Notes: generated by a model not told the origin, from the letters alone. 7,891 nt of DNA from Kiritimatiellota bacterium (GCA_013151705.1 JAADHT010000033.1:1-7891), one strand, 5' to 3'. Shown: positions 1 through 5,294, counted from the stretch's first letter. Translations and numbers: made by a program.

Positions 1-44
1 ATATGCGAGGTTCAGTTCTAGGCTGTTGGCTAGACTTTACCTAG

Positions 45-59
45 GTTGGATTATCCAAC
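45..59. repeat. 15-bp perfect palindrome
   Basis: GTTGGAT-T-ATCCAAC is a perfect inverted repeat of 7+1+7 bases. A weaker inverted pair, TCTAG (17-21) and CTAGA (30-34), lies just upstream. The spacing suits a dimeric regulator site or a small hairpin, but no gene start adjoins it in this window, so its role is unknown. Confidence 0.4.
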
Positions 60-117
60 TTGTTTGCACCAGCTTAACTTGGCGCTCTCATATTTTTTCT
101 CCTTTTACGAATTACGA

Positions 118-157
118 ATGGGCCGTATGGGCCGTATGGGCCGTATGGGCCGTATGG
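118..157. repeat. 9-bp tandem repeat (ATGGGCCGT)n
   Basis: Four perfect head-to-tail copies of ATGGGCCGT occupy 118-126, 127-135, 136-144 and 145-153, followed by a partial ATGG. As 9 is a multiple of 3 each frame gives a three-residue repeat (MGR, or WAV in another frame), but nothing before or after looks coding. It is a simple-sequence array in non-coding DNA. Confidence 0.9.
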
Positions 158-221
158 GGTGAATCTTCAATGTATATTCAATTTTCAATTTTTTTATGGG
201 CCGCGGGCGGCGCTTTGAGGA

Positions 222-236
222 GGAGGCTCCGCCTCC
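222..236. repeat. GC-rich hairpin GGAGGC-TCC-GCCTCC
   Basis: A perfect 6-bp stem with a 3-base loop. There is no T-run on either side in either direction, so it does not look like a classic Rho-independent terminator. It belongs to a cluster of three hairpins between 222 and 307. Confidence 0.5.
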
Positions 237-265
237 CAGCCTAAAGGCTGTACTCCAAAGGTTTT

Positions 266-282
266 CCGCGCGGTTTGCGCGG
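266..282. repeat. GC-rich hairpin CCGCGC-N5-GCGCGG
   Basis: A perfect 6-bp stem, CCGCGC (266-271) and GCGCGG (277-282), around the loop GGTTT. It lies five bases from the next inverted repeat at 288-307. The tandem placement beyond the 3' end of the - strand gene could mark a transcript end or an interspersed repeat element. Confidence 0.5.
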
Positions 283-287
283 CGCTT

Positions 288-307
288 CGCGGGCAGGCTG
301 CCCCGCG
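288..307 (-). terminator. Hairpin abutting the stop codon at 308; possible transcript end
   Basis: CGCGGGCAG (288-296) pairs with CTGCCCCGCG (298-307), with one bulged C. The structure starts at the base next to the TAG stop (308-310) of the - strand gene. There is no following T-tract, so intrinsic termination is doubtful; transcript stabilisation or a dispersed GC-rich repeat element are alternatives. Confidence 0.35.
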
Positions 308-454
308 CTACAATTTGCTCAACGCCGCTTTGGCGGCGGTCCTTAGTCTTATGTCCGGGCTTCTCCTGTATTTTCCAATCAAGTCGGCGTATCTATGATC
401 CCGCGTGACGCCGAGCGCGGCTATGGCGGACATGCGGAGGATGACGGAGGGTTG

Positions 455-542
455 GGAAGTGCTGGAGTGCTCGAGTTCTGGAGTTCTGGAGGGGGGAAGT
501 GGGGAAGTTCTGGAGTTCTTGAGTGCTCGAGTTCTGGAGTTG
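455..542. repeat. 8-bp tandem array 2 (11 units, in frame)
   Basis: Eleven consecutive octamers keep register, with + strand consensus TGGAGTTC (GAACTCCA on the coding strand). It interrupts the helical domain of the - strand gene between LALSIL and VILRMSAIAALG, apparently in a loop, and keeps the frame. It encodes a Ser/Arg/Thr/Pro-rich insert (NSRTRALKNSRT, then SRTPELEH). The units from TGGAGTGC to GGAAGTGG, with flanking bases 462-504, are identical over 43 bases to 1421-1463 of array 1, so the arrays share a recent origin. Confidence 0.9.
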
Positions 543-1357
543 TCCAGAATCGAGAGAGCGAGTTGTGCGGCTTTCGGATGACGGTGTTTGACCGCTATCT
601 GGAGCGCCGGGATTTTGACTATGTCCGCGGTTTCCGGATCGGCGGCGAGCGCGTAGGCGATCTCGGCGACGTCGGAGCTTTTGAATCCGGGCCGTCCGAC
701 GAGTCCGTCGAGCGCCACTATGGCGGAACCCGCGATGTCCTTTTTGTCCCGCGAGGCGTCGAAAAGGGTGTCGCGGACGAGCAGCTTCACATCGGCCGAT
801 CCGATGGAGTCGTAGCACTGTCCGAGGAATTGAATACAGTAGTCGCGCCAGGTTCTGTCGAGTTTCCCGTGGTACATGGCGATCAGATGGAGCGGGAACT
901 CCCTGACGGAGGGTTTCTGGCGCATGAGCGCCATGGCGACCTGGTTTTTGACGGCGTCGAGGTCCAGGGGAGCGAGCGCGTCCTCGGACGTTTTTTTGTG
1001 GAGGAAGCGCAGGAGCGCCGTCTTCTCGGCCGCCGGGAGATTGGAGCCCAGGGCGTCGGCGGCGCGCATTCTGTCGATATAGGCGCTGACCCGTTTCTCC
1101 ACGGTGTCCGGTTTCGGTCCGAGGGAGAGGCCCCGCGGCTGATCGGCGTCGCCGGCCGGCTTCGAAGCCGCGGTCCGGAGCGTTTCGAGCCCGACTATTC
1201 CCCGGACGGAGTCGGGTATCGGCACGGCGGGGATCGAGACCTCCCGGAATTCCGGGATGTCTCCGTCGTCGTCGTCGACGTCGTCGTCAATTGGCCTGAA
1301 GTCTTTGACGATGAACGGGAGGTCGCCGAAACGCGCGATCGTCTCGAGGAGGAGAGG

Positions 1358-1485
1358 GGAAGTTCCGGAGTTCTGAAGTTCTCGAGTTCCGGAGTTGGGG
1401 AAGGGGGAAGTTCTAGAGTTCTGGAGTGCTCGAGTTCTGGAGTTCTGGAGGGGGGAAGTGGGGGAGTTGCCGAGTTGCGGAGGGT
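1358..1485. repeat. 8-bp tandem array 1 (16 units, 128 bp, shifts the frame)
   Basis: Sixteen octamers run without a register slip. On the + strand, from 1358: GGAAGTTC, CGGAGTTC, TGAAGTTC, TCGAGTTC, CGGAGTTG, GGGAAGGG, GGAAGTTC, TAGAGTTC, TGGAGTGC, TCGAGTTC, TGGAGTTC, TGGAGGGG, GGAAGTGG, GGGAGTTG, CCGAGTTG, CGGAGGGT. Units are diverged but the core GGAGTTC is obvious. On the coding (-) strand the array begins at a codon boundary of the upstream frame (after LVLPP) and ends at a codon boundary of the downstream frame (before PLLLETIARF). Its length leaves remainder 2 on division by 3, exactly the offset between the two frames. Confidence 0.93.
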
Positions 1486-1753
1486 CGGCGGGAGGACCAG
1501 GTGGAGTATTTCCGGTCTCAGCAGGAGTATGATCAGGGGAACCGCGATCAGAACGGCGCACAGAACGACGAGCGGTTTCGTCAATTTCCCCAGTTTTTTC
1601 GCGAACGGCGGTTTACTCATTTCCCCAAAACCCTTGGATGTTTTTAAATAGCGCTCGAACGGCCGACAAATATTTCGACCGTCTTCCCAAACGCCGACCA
1701 CCTTTTCCGAAACGAACACCGAATCACTCAAGCGTCGACAACGGAAAAAGTGG

Positions 1754-1782
1754 AGTATAACCGCATTCCGTGAAGCGCGCAA
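1754..1782 (-). promoter_or_regulatory. Candidate sigma70-type promoter for the membrane-protein gene
   Basis: Reading the - strand, TTGCGC (1777-1782) is followed after exactly 17 bases by TATACT (1754-1759), a good -10 match with a poor -35. Transcription would start near 1747, leaving a leader of about 125 bases before the ATG at 1620. This would let the gene be read independently of the aspartate kinase gene upstream. Confidence 0.4.
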
Positions 1783-1792
1783 GCATCCCAAC

Positions 1793-1812
1793 AAAAAAAA
1801 ACGCGTTTTTTT
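1793..1812. terminator. A9-CGCG-T7 inverted repeat, possible bidirectional terminator after aspartate kinase
   Basis: The + strand reads nine A, CGCG, seven T, so either strand gives an A-run, a GC core and a T-tract. It begins about 25 bases after the aspartate kinase stop codon. The stem is nearly all A-T, so it would be a weak hairpin; the T9 tract on the - strand is the main reason to consider termination. Confidence 0.35.
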
Positions 1813-1837
1813 CAATCATGCGTGGCCGGCGGCGATC

Positions 1838-3229
1838 TCACTCGGCCAGCTCGCGGTGGAGGGCGATCTGGGCTTTATCGAAATTCTCGCGGGAGACGAT
1901 GAACTGCATGTTGATCTGGCGCATGCATTGGTCGAGCGCGAGGATGTTTATGCCCTCGTCTGAAAGCGCCTTCGCCGCCTTGTAGAGGAATCCGGGGATT
2001 TTCATATTGGTTCCCATTACGGTGACGATCGCGACCTCCCGAGTTGCCACCGCGGCGCCCGGGAACGCGGCGCGGATGTCGCGCACGCATTCGTCCAGGT
2101 TCCTCGCCTTCTCGACGACGTAGTGCGTTATCGTGTTGGCGTTGGTGTTTTTCGCTATGTAGCTGATCGCGTATTTTTTCAGATAGGAAAGCAGTTTGTG
2201 GTCGTATCCAATCTGCCCGACCATGTGGGAGTCGAACACTTCGATGCCGATCAGGTCGCTTCTGCCGCAGATCATGTCTATTCTCGGCGAGTCCGAGATG
2301 CGATCTATCAGCGTTCCGGGATTATCCGGATCGAACGCGTTTTTGATTCTTATGGGAATCCCTTTGAGCTCCATCAGTTTCGACGCTTTCGAATGGAGCG
2401 CCTCCATATCCATGTCCGCCAACTGGTCGGCTATGTCGAAATTGGTGTGCCCTATGATGCGCACCTTATCCTCACCGATCAGATTCGGATCGCCGGTGCT
2501 CAAATGGAACTCCTTGTGGATCACGCCCTCCACCGCGTCCGTCAGAACCGCTATTTTGCTGAAGGTTATCTCGCTGTATCCGCGGTCGAACGAGGACATT
2601 ATGCCCTCCTCGCATTTCGTGTAGCCGGTGGCTATCGGCAGTTCGGACGCGTAGTCGACGTTTTTGAAGGCCGTGAGGATCATTTCATCGAAGGAGAGCG
2701 TTTTAGACTCTTTCCACGCGGTCAGGTCGATGAATCTGGCGTTCACGCCGTTGGCTCGCAGTATCAACGTCGAGTTGTAGGCGCTGTGGGCCTCGCCGAA
2801 AGCGCTGAGGAATTCGCGCGTCGCCGGCAGATAATCCATCGGTTTGAAATGTCCGAACGATCCGATTCTCATGAGGTCTTTCAGACACGCTTTTATGCCG
2901 GCGATCCTCTCCTCCACGAATTCATTCGCTTTTTCAACATCCAAGCCGATGTCCTCGAACGAGTGATTGAGCTCCACCATTTTCGCTCCCACCGAATCGA
3001 GAGTCTCCTCCCAGCCCGAATCCCTTTCCGCGAATCTCGCGAAAACTCCGGGTTCGCCGGATTTTTTGTGTTCAAGCAACAGGTTGGTTACGCCTCCGTA
3101 AGCGGAGACCACGAACACGCGGTTGTAAAGCTCGCTTCCTTCGCGGCTCCCAATTATCACGTTGTTCATAATCTCGCCGAAGCGAGTCATGGAGGTTCCG
3201 CCTATCTTTTCAATAGTGTGTCCAGCCAT
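1838..3229 (-). CDS. lysC: Aspartate kinase (aspartokinase), Ask_Ect-like
   Basis: Phosphorylates L-aspartate with ATP to 4-phospho-L-aspartate, the first step towards lysine, methionine, threonine and, in some bacteria, ectoine. The 463-residue protein has the amino-acid-kinase fold at the N-terminus: KIGGTS at 8-13 (usual form KFGGTS), FGE at 144-146 in the substrate-binding region, and FDRGYSE at 214-220 where most aspartokinases have GRGGSD. STGDPN at 244-249 replaces the common TxDPR. Two C-terminal ACT-type regions follow, at about 317-390 and 395-463. The HTxEKIGGTSM start and the RGYSE form resemble, from memory, the aspartokinases of ectoine clusters and their relatives, but no ect genes are visible here. 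The ATG at 3229 is supported by AGGAG (3238-3242), eight bases upstream. It lies downstream of the ApgM-family gene on the same strand, 245 bases away. The enzyme call is firm; feedback specificity and gene symbol are not. Confidence 0.93.
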   Translation of the reverse strand: MAGHTIEKIGGTSMTRFGEIMNNVIIGSREGSELYNRVFVVSAYGGVTNLLLEHKKSGEPGVFARFAERDSGWEETLDSVGAKMVELNHSFEDIGLDVEKANEFVEERIAGIKACLKDLMRIGSFGHFKPMDYLPATREFLSAFGEAHSAYNSTLILRANGVNARFIDLTAWKESKTLSFDEMILTAFKNVDYASELPIATGYTKCEEGIMSSFDRGYSEITFSKIAVLTDAVEGVIHKEFHLSTGDPNLIGEDKVRIIGHTNFDIADQLADMDMEALHSKASKLMELKGIPIRIKNAFDPDNPGTLIDRISDSPRIDMICGRSDLIGIEVFDSHMVGQIGYDHKLLSYLKKYAISYIAKNTNANTITHYVVEKARNLDECVRDIRAAFPGAAVATREVAIVTVMGTNMKIPGFLYKAAKALSDEGINILALDQCMRQINMQFIVSRENFDKAQIALHRELAE

Positions 3230-3324
3230 AACAATATCTCCTGGTGGTGTGTCAGACCCTGTTCAAAAAAATTATCAGCCTCGGGCGCGGTCCATCCACA
3301 CGCTTGAGACCCGTAAATCTTTGG

Positions 3325-3359
3325 GGCGAGTCAAAAACTCAATATCGGAATTACTCGCC
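3325..3359 (-). promoter_or_regulatory. Inverted repeat with two alternative pairings in the kinase leader
   Basis: GGCGAGT (3325-3331) is the exact complement of ACTCGCC (3353-3359). The same GAGT (3328-3331) could instead pair with ACTC at 3337-3340 around CAAAA. The two pairings exclude each other, as in attenuators, about 100-130 bases before the aspartate kinase start. No T-tract follows, so an attenuator is only a suggestion. Confidence 0.25.
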
Positions 3360-3430
3360 AAGTCGAGCGATTCATACGTGATTCGCATGAATGACAAGGA
3401 AATAAGAATGACGCCTTTTCTTTTTTCCCG

Positions 3431-3461
3431 TTCCGCCATAGCTTGGAAAGCGACGGCGGAA
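3431..3461 (-). terminator. Strong hairpin just after the ApgM-family stop codon
   Basis: TTCCGCC (3431-3437) pairs with GGCGGAA (3455-3461). Inside it GCTT (3441-3444) pairs with AAGC (3448-3451) around a GGA loop, separated by a 3x3 internal loop. It starts 13 bases beyond the TGA stop at 3475. No T-run follows on the - strand, so it may stabilise or separate the upstream message rather than end transcription. Confidence 0.45.
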
Positions 3462-3474
3462 ACTCGAAACAAAT

Positions 3475-4674
3475 TCAAAACAGAAGCAGACGCAACAGCT
3501 CGTCTCCTTTAAGGTTTCCCAATTCGCCGGCAGGCGCCGTCCTCTCCGAATACGAGCGGACGGAGTCCGGGACTATTCCGAAGCCGCTGACGGCCACCGG
3601 CACGGGCGTTCTGGTGTGCTTGCGCAATCGCAGCGGAACGGGATGATCCGGCAGAACCGCGAATCTCGCGGCCGTCCCTTCCATAGCCTTCAAAACCGGC
3701 GTCACTATTTTCGAGTCGAAATCTTTTATCGCGTTCATCTTCATTTCCAAGTCTCCCATATGCGAGCACTCGTCGACGGCCTCCACGTGAAGATAGACGA
3801 AATCGCGCCTCTCGGCCGCCGCGAGCGCCGCCGCCACTTTTCCGGCGTAGTTTGTGTCGATGAATCCAGTGGCTCCCGGCACGTCCACCACCTCCATTCC
3901 CGCGCATCCCGCGATTCCCTTGATCACGTCCACGGCGGTTATCACGGCGCCGGTCTTGCCGGGGTGGAGTTCGGAGAATAACGGCAGGTTCGGCTTCTTT
4001 CCCGAACTCCAAGGCCAGATGGCGTTCCCGGCGGTATCGTTTCCGGGTTCCGCCAGAACTTCGGCGGCTTTCCCGCGCAGATCGTTCAGAAACTCCACCG
4101 TGTGAATGGCTTTTGAGTTTCCCGGAGTCATCGGCTCCAAGGCAATGTCCTCCAACGATTCCCCCTGCGACGAGTCGGGCTTGTGGTAGAGGACGTTCGA
4201 CGAGAACTCGTCGCCGTGCAAAACCAGAAGATTGCGGTAGCTCACTCCGGGATGGAACGTCGCCTTGTCGCTTCCCAACGCGTCCTGGAGTTTGAGCATC
4301 AAACGCCTCGCCGGCTTCTCCTCGATGTGGCCAGCCGAATAATCAGTCAACACGCCGTCCTCCACCGTGACGAGGTTGCATCTCCAAGCGAAATCGGAGT
4401 CGGCCAGTTCGATTCCCCGGGAGACGGCCTCCAACGGCCCCCTTCCGGGATAGCAGGATGTCAAGTCGAAGCCCATCACCGACATGTTGGCGACGTCGGA
4501 TGAGGTGGGAAACCCGTTCGGGAGCGACAGAAACGTTCCGCTCGCTCCTTCGGCGGCGATTTTATCCATGCCCGGAGTCTCCACCGCTTCCAAAGGGGTT
4601 TTGCCACCCAAGGCGTCGATTGGTTCGTCCGCCATTCCGTCGGCCAGAAACAGAATTGTTTTATATTCTTTCAA
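3475..4674 (-). CDS. apgM: Archaeal-type 2,3-bisphosphoglycerate-independent phosphoglycerate mutase family (ApgM-like); candidate homoserine kinase
   Basis: A member of the alkaline-phosphatase-superfamily ApgM group. Numbering from the TTG at 4674 (399 residues, normal length): LADGMADEP at 10-18 carries the first metal Asp (D12); TSSDVANMS at 57-65 carries the likely catalytic Ser (S59); GRGPLEA is at 77-83; VPGATGFIDTNYAGK at 265-279; HVEAVDECSHMGD at 296-308 and DHP at 343-345 supply further metal ligands. The family interconverts 3- and 2-phosphoglycerate. However, one bacterial subgroup (I recall TIGR02535) has been proposed as a homoserine kinase because it sits beside threonine-pathway genes. 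The aspartate kinase next door fits that idea but does not prove it. I prefer the TTG start because GAGGA (4683-4687) lies eight bases before it and KEYKTILFLADGM matches the usual family N-terminus. The ATG at 4689 would add five residues. The start overlaps the preceding stub by 14 bases, suggesting coupled translation. Confidence 0.88.
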   Translation of the reverse strand: MKEYKTILFLADGMADEPIDALGGKTPLEAVETPGMDKIAAEGASGTFLSLPNGFPTSSDVANMSVMGFDLTSCYPGRGPLEAVSRGIELADSDFAWRCNLVTVEDGVLTDYSAGHIEEKPARRLMLKLQDALGSDKATFHPGVSYRNLLVLHGDEFSSNVLYHKPDSSQGESLEDIALEPMTPGNSKAIHTVEFLNDLRGKAAEVLAEPGNDTAGNAIWPWSSGKKPNLPLFSELHPGKTGAVITAVDVIKGIAGCAGMEVVDVPGATGFIDTNYAGKVAAALAAAERRDFVYLHVEAVDECSHMGDLEMKMNAIKDFDSKIVTPVLKAMEGTAARFAVLPDHPVPLRLRKHTRTPVPVAVSGFGIVPDSVRSYSERTAPAGELGNLKGDELLRLLLF

Positions 4675-4816
4675 AATTCTTATCCTCATCGATTTTTTTC
4701 TCGGCGTCGGCCCTGTTTCCGGTAACCAATCCGGTGATGGCCATGTCATCGACCGATTTCATAGCGGCGACGTAGGAGTCAACCATATTGCCAGTTCCGA
4801 CTATCGCAAATCTCAT
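4661..4816 (-). pseudogene. Truncated Gfo/Idh/MocA-type oxidoreductase, N-terminal stub
   Basis: A 51-residue frame starts MRFAIVGTGNMVDSYVAAMK, the first beta-strand, glycine-rich loop (GTGNMV, residues 7-12) and helix of a Rossmann NAD(P)-binding fold. It continues to a second strand (MAITGLVTG) and an Arg/Ala/Glu-rich helix start. This closely matches the N-terminus of Gfo/Idh/MocA dehydrogenases, which normally run to about 330-380 residues. It ends at TAA (4661-4663), and the DNA beyond codes the ApgM-like protein instead. The start is well supported: GGAG lies nine bases before the ATG at 4816. The rest of the gene is not in the next kilobases, so I read this as a deletion remnant whose translation signals now precede the ApgM-family gene. 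It cannot be a full dehydrogenase. Assignment to this superfamily rather than another Rossmann protein is likely but rests on about 50 residues. Confidence 0.6.
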
Positions 4817-4839
4817 ATCGTGAATCTCCATATTTGAAT

Positions 4840-4854
4840 CCGCGGGTTCCGCGG
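4840..4854 (-). promoter_or_regulatory. Leader hairpin CCGCGG-N3-CCGCGG upstream of the oxidoreductase stub
   Basis: Two CCGCGG copies (4840-4845 and 4849-4854), separated by GTT, form a 6-bp stem in the - strand leader, ending 23 bases before the ATG at 4816 and just ahead of the GGAG site. It could affect ribosome access or message stability. No T-tract follows. Confidence 0.3.
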
Positions 4855-4946
4855 TCAAACTATAACAATGTCGGCGCGTCCATTCCGGCGCCATTCCGGC
4901 GGTTCGTTGGGAAGGCCGATGTCCGAAACGTGGAAAAGAACAACGG

Positions 4947-4974
4947 AATATATACCAATGCCGACGGCATTCAA
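4947..4974 (-). promoter_or_regulatory. Candidate promoter with palindromic operator in its spacer
   Basis: On the - strand TTGAAT (4969-4974) is followed after 16 bases by TATATT (4947-4952), a reasonable sigma70-type pair. Between them, overlapping the edge of the -35, is the perfect palindrome AATGCCGACGGCATT (4957-4971, 7+1+7). Such placement is typical of a repressor site. Transcription would start near 4940 and read the oxidoreductase stub and then the ApgM-family gene. Confidence 0.4.
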
Positions 4975-5280
4975 GTGAATCGCGAGTCAATCTTCAGGGG
5001 CCGGGACGCTCTCTCAAGTTGTGTCATTATGTCTCATTCGTTAATGTTTGATATTATTTCAAGTTATTTCAGTCCAGTATGTTAAGATTTATTTTCCAAC
5101 AAGTGGCATGGAAGGTGCTTCCGAAGACGTGGACTTTGATTCCTCACGGTTATCCGTAAACTTTCAAAGGGTATGAGAAAAAATATGGGTTCAACAGTCC
5201 TGACCGAGGTCGCTCAAGAGAGTTCTCGAGTGTGGCGTCTCACCGCTGAGCGAGAGCGAATGCGGATGCGAGGAAATAAT

Positions 5281-5286
5281 AAGGAG
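5281..5286 (+). promoter_or_regulatory. Ribosome-binding site that decides the clpB start
   Basis: AAGGAG lies eight bases before the ATG at 5295 but only two bases before the in-frame ATG at 5289. The spacing favours 5295 as the true start, giving MDMEKLTTETRK. Confidence 0.75.
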
Positions 5287-5294
5287 TAATGACT

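Larger units (their letters stand above)
1..307. other. Gene-free, repeat- and hairpin-rich region
   Basis: No open frame here looks like a real protein; the short ones are translations of simple repeats (runs of WAV on the + strand). From left to right the region holds a 15-bp palindrome (45-59), short direct repeats such as ttacgaa/attacga near 108-118, a 9-bp tandem repeat (118-157), an A/T stretch with ttcaatttt repeated (176-194), and three GC-rich inverted repeats (222-236, 266-282, 288-307). The last lies directly after the stop codon of the - strand gene ending at 308. I found no tRNA cloverleaf and no recognisable small RNA. Confidence 0.6.
308..1620 (-). pseudogene. Membrane-anchored helical-repeat protein, frame broken by an 8-bp repeat array
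   Basis: No named family recognised. The ATG at 1620 opens a 45-codon segment typical of a real N-terminus: a Lys-rich start (MSKPPFAKKLGKLTK), then one hydrophobic stretch at about residues 17-34, consistent with a signal anchor exposing the rest outside the cytoplasm. The frame then enters the repeat array at 1485-1358. The evident continuation lies in another frame: beginning LLETIARFGD after the array, it has an Asp-rich stretch (DDDVDDDDGD) and a mostly helical domain resembling HEAT/ARM repeats, ending at the TAG at 308. Removing the 128-bp array joins both parts in one frame, about 394 residues. As it stands, translation from 1620 runs off-frame to a stop at 1195 (141 residues). A GTG at 1561 could start the C-terminal frame without the membrane segment. 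AAGGG ten bases before the ATG is a modest ribosome-binding site. Pseudogene, switchable frame, or sequencing slip in the repeat are all possible. Confidence 0.7.
3230..3474 (-). other. Intergenic leader between the ApgM-family gene and aspartate kinase
   Basis: This 245-base gap holds a long hairpin after the upstream stop (3431-3461), a second inverted repeat with two possible pairings (3325-3359), and the ribosome-binding site of the kinase. GATAAT on the - strand (3271-3276) could be a -10 box but has only a poor -35. TTGTCA (3392-3397) with TATGAA (3371-3376) is another weak pair, with a 15-base spacer. I do not see the core of a lysine riboswitch. A 54-codon open frame (3436 to 3275) lacks a ribosome-binding site and I do not call it. 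Confidence 0.4.
4817..5294. other. Divergent intergenic region between the ApgM-side genes and clpB
   Basis: This 478-base stretch has no convincing gene. On the - strand side it holds a candidate promoter (4947-4974) containing a 15-bp palindrome, an 11-bp direct duplication CCATTCCGGCG (4880-4890 and 4891-4901), and a CCGCGG-GTT-CCGCGG hairpin (4840-4854). On the clpB side it is A/T-rich around 5030-5100, has a small hairpin GGAAG-GTG-CTTCC (5110-5122), and ends in the clpB ribosome-binding site. I looked for a CIRCE element (TTAGCACTC-N9-GAGTGCTAA) and for a sigma32-type promoter and saw neither. No clear promoter for clpB could be chosen. Confidence 0.5.

Noticed and set aside
1..90. Possible tRNA or tRNA fragment, suggested by ggttcagttc and several inverted repeats
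   Set aside because: No proper T-arm, no anticodon arm with matching acceptor stem, and no cloverleaf on either strand.
26..244. + strand frame containing WAVWAVWAVW
   Set aside because: The peptide is the translation of the 9-bp tandem repeat; there is no ribosome-binding site and the flanks do not look coding.
395..1651. Long + strand open frame of 418 codons opposite the broken membrane-protein gene
   Set aside because: It is open because the octamer arrays have no stops on either strand and the GC-biased opposite gene yields few stops. Its translation is Val/Glu/Gly/Arg-rich low complexity with no ribosome-binding site or recognisable domain, while the - strand reading gives a membrane segment and helical domain.
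2123..3307. Long + strand open frame of 394 codons opposite aspartate kinase
   Set aside because: Aspartate kinase on the other strand is unmistakable; the + strand translation is a His/Arg/Val-rich shadow.
3275..3436. 54-codon - strand frame between the ApgM-family gene and aspartate kinase
   Set aside because: It begins with an ATG inside the hairpin at 3431-3461, has no ribosome-binding site, resembles nothing I recognise, and covers a region better explained as a structured leader.
4690..4749. Upstream ATG at 4749 as the start of the ApgM-family gene
   Set aside because: The extra residues (MTWPSPDWLPETGPTPRKKS) are out of frame with, and inside, the oxidoreductase stub, do not fit the family N-terminus, and lack a ribosome-binding site.
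5218..5233. Two-unit remnant of the 8-bp repeat (gagagttc tcgagtgt) upstream of clpB
   Set aside because: It shares an 11-base string with array 1, but two diverged units are too short to separate from chance.
5200..5294. CIRCE-like or heat-shock promoter upstream of clpB
   Set aside because: The region around ttctcgagtgtggcg only superficially resembles half of the CIRCE repeat; the matching half at the correct spacing is absent, and no sigma32-type -35/-10 pair was found.
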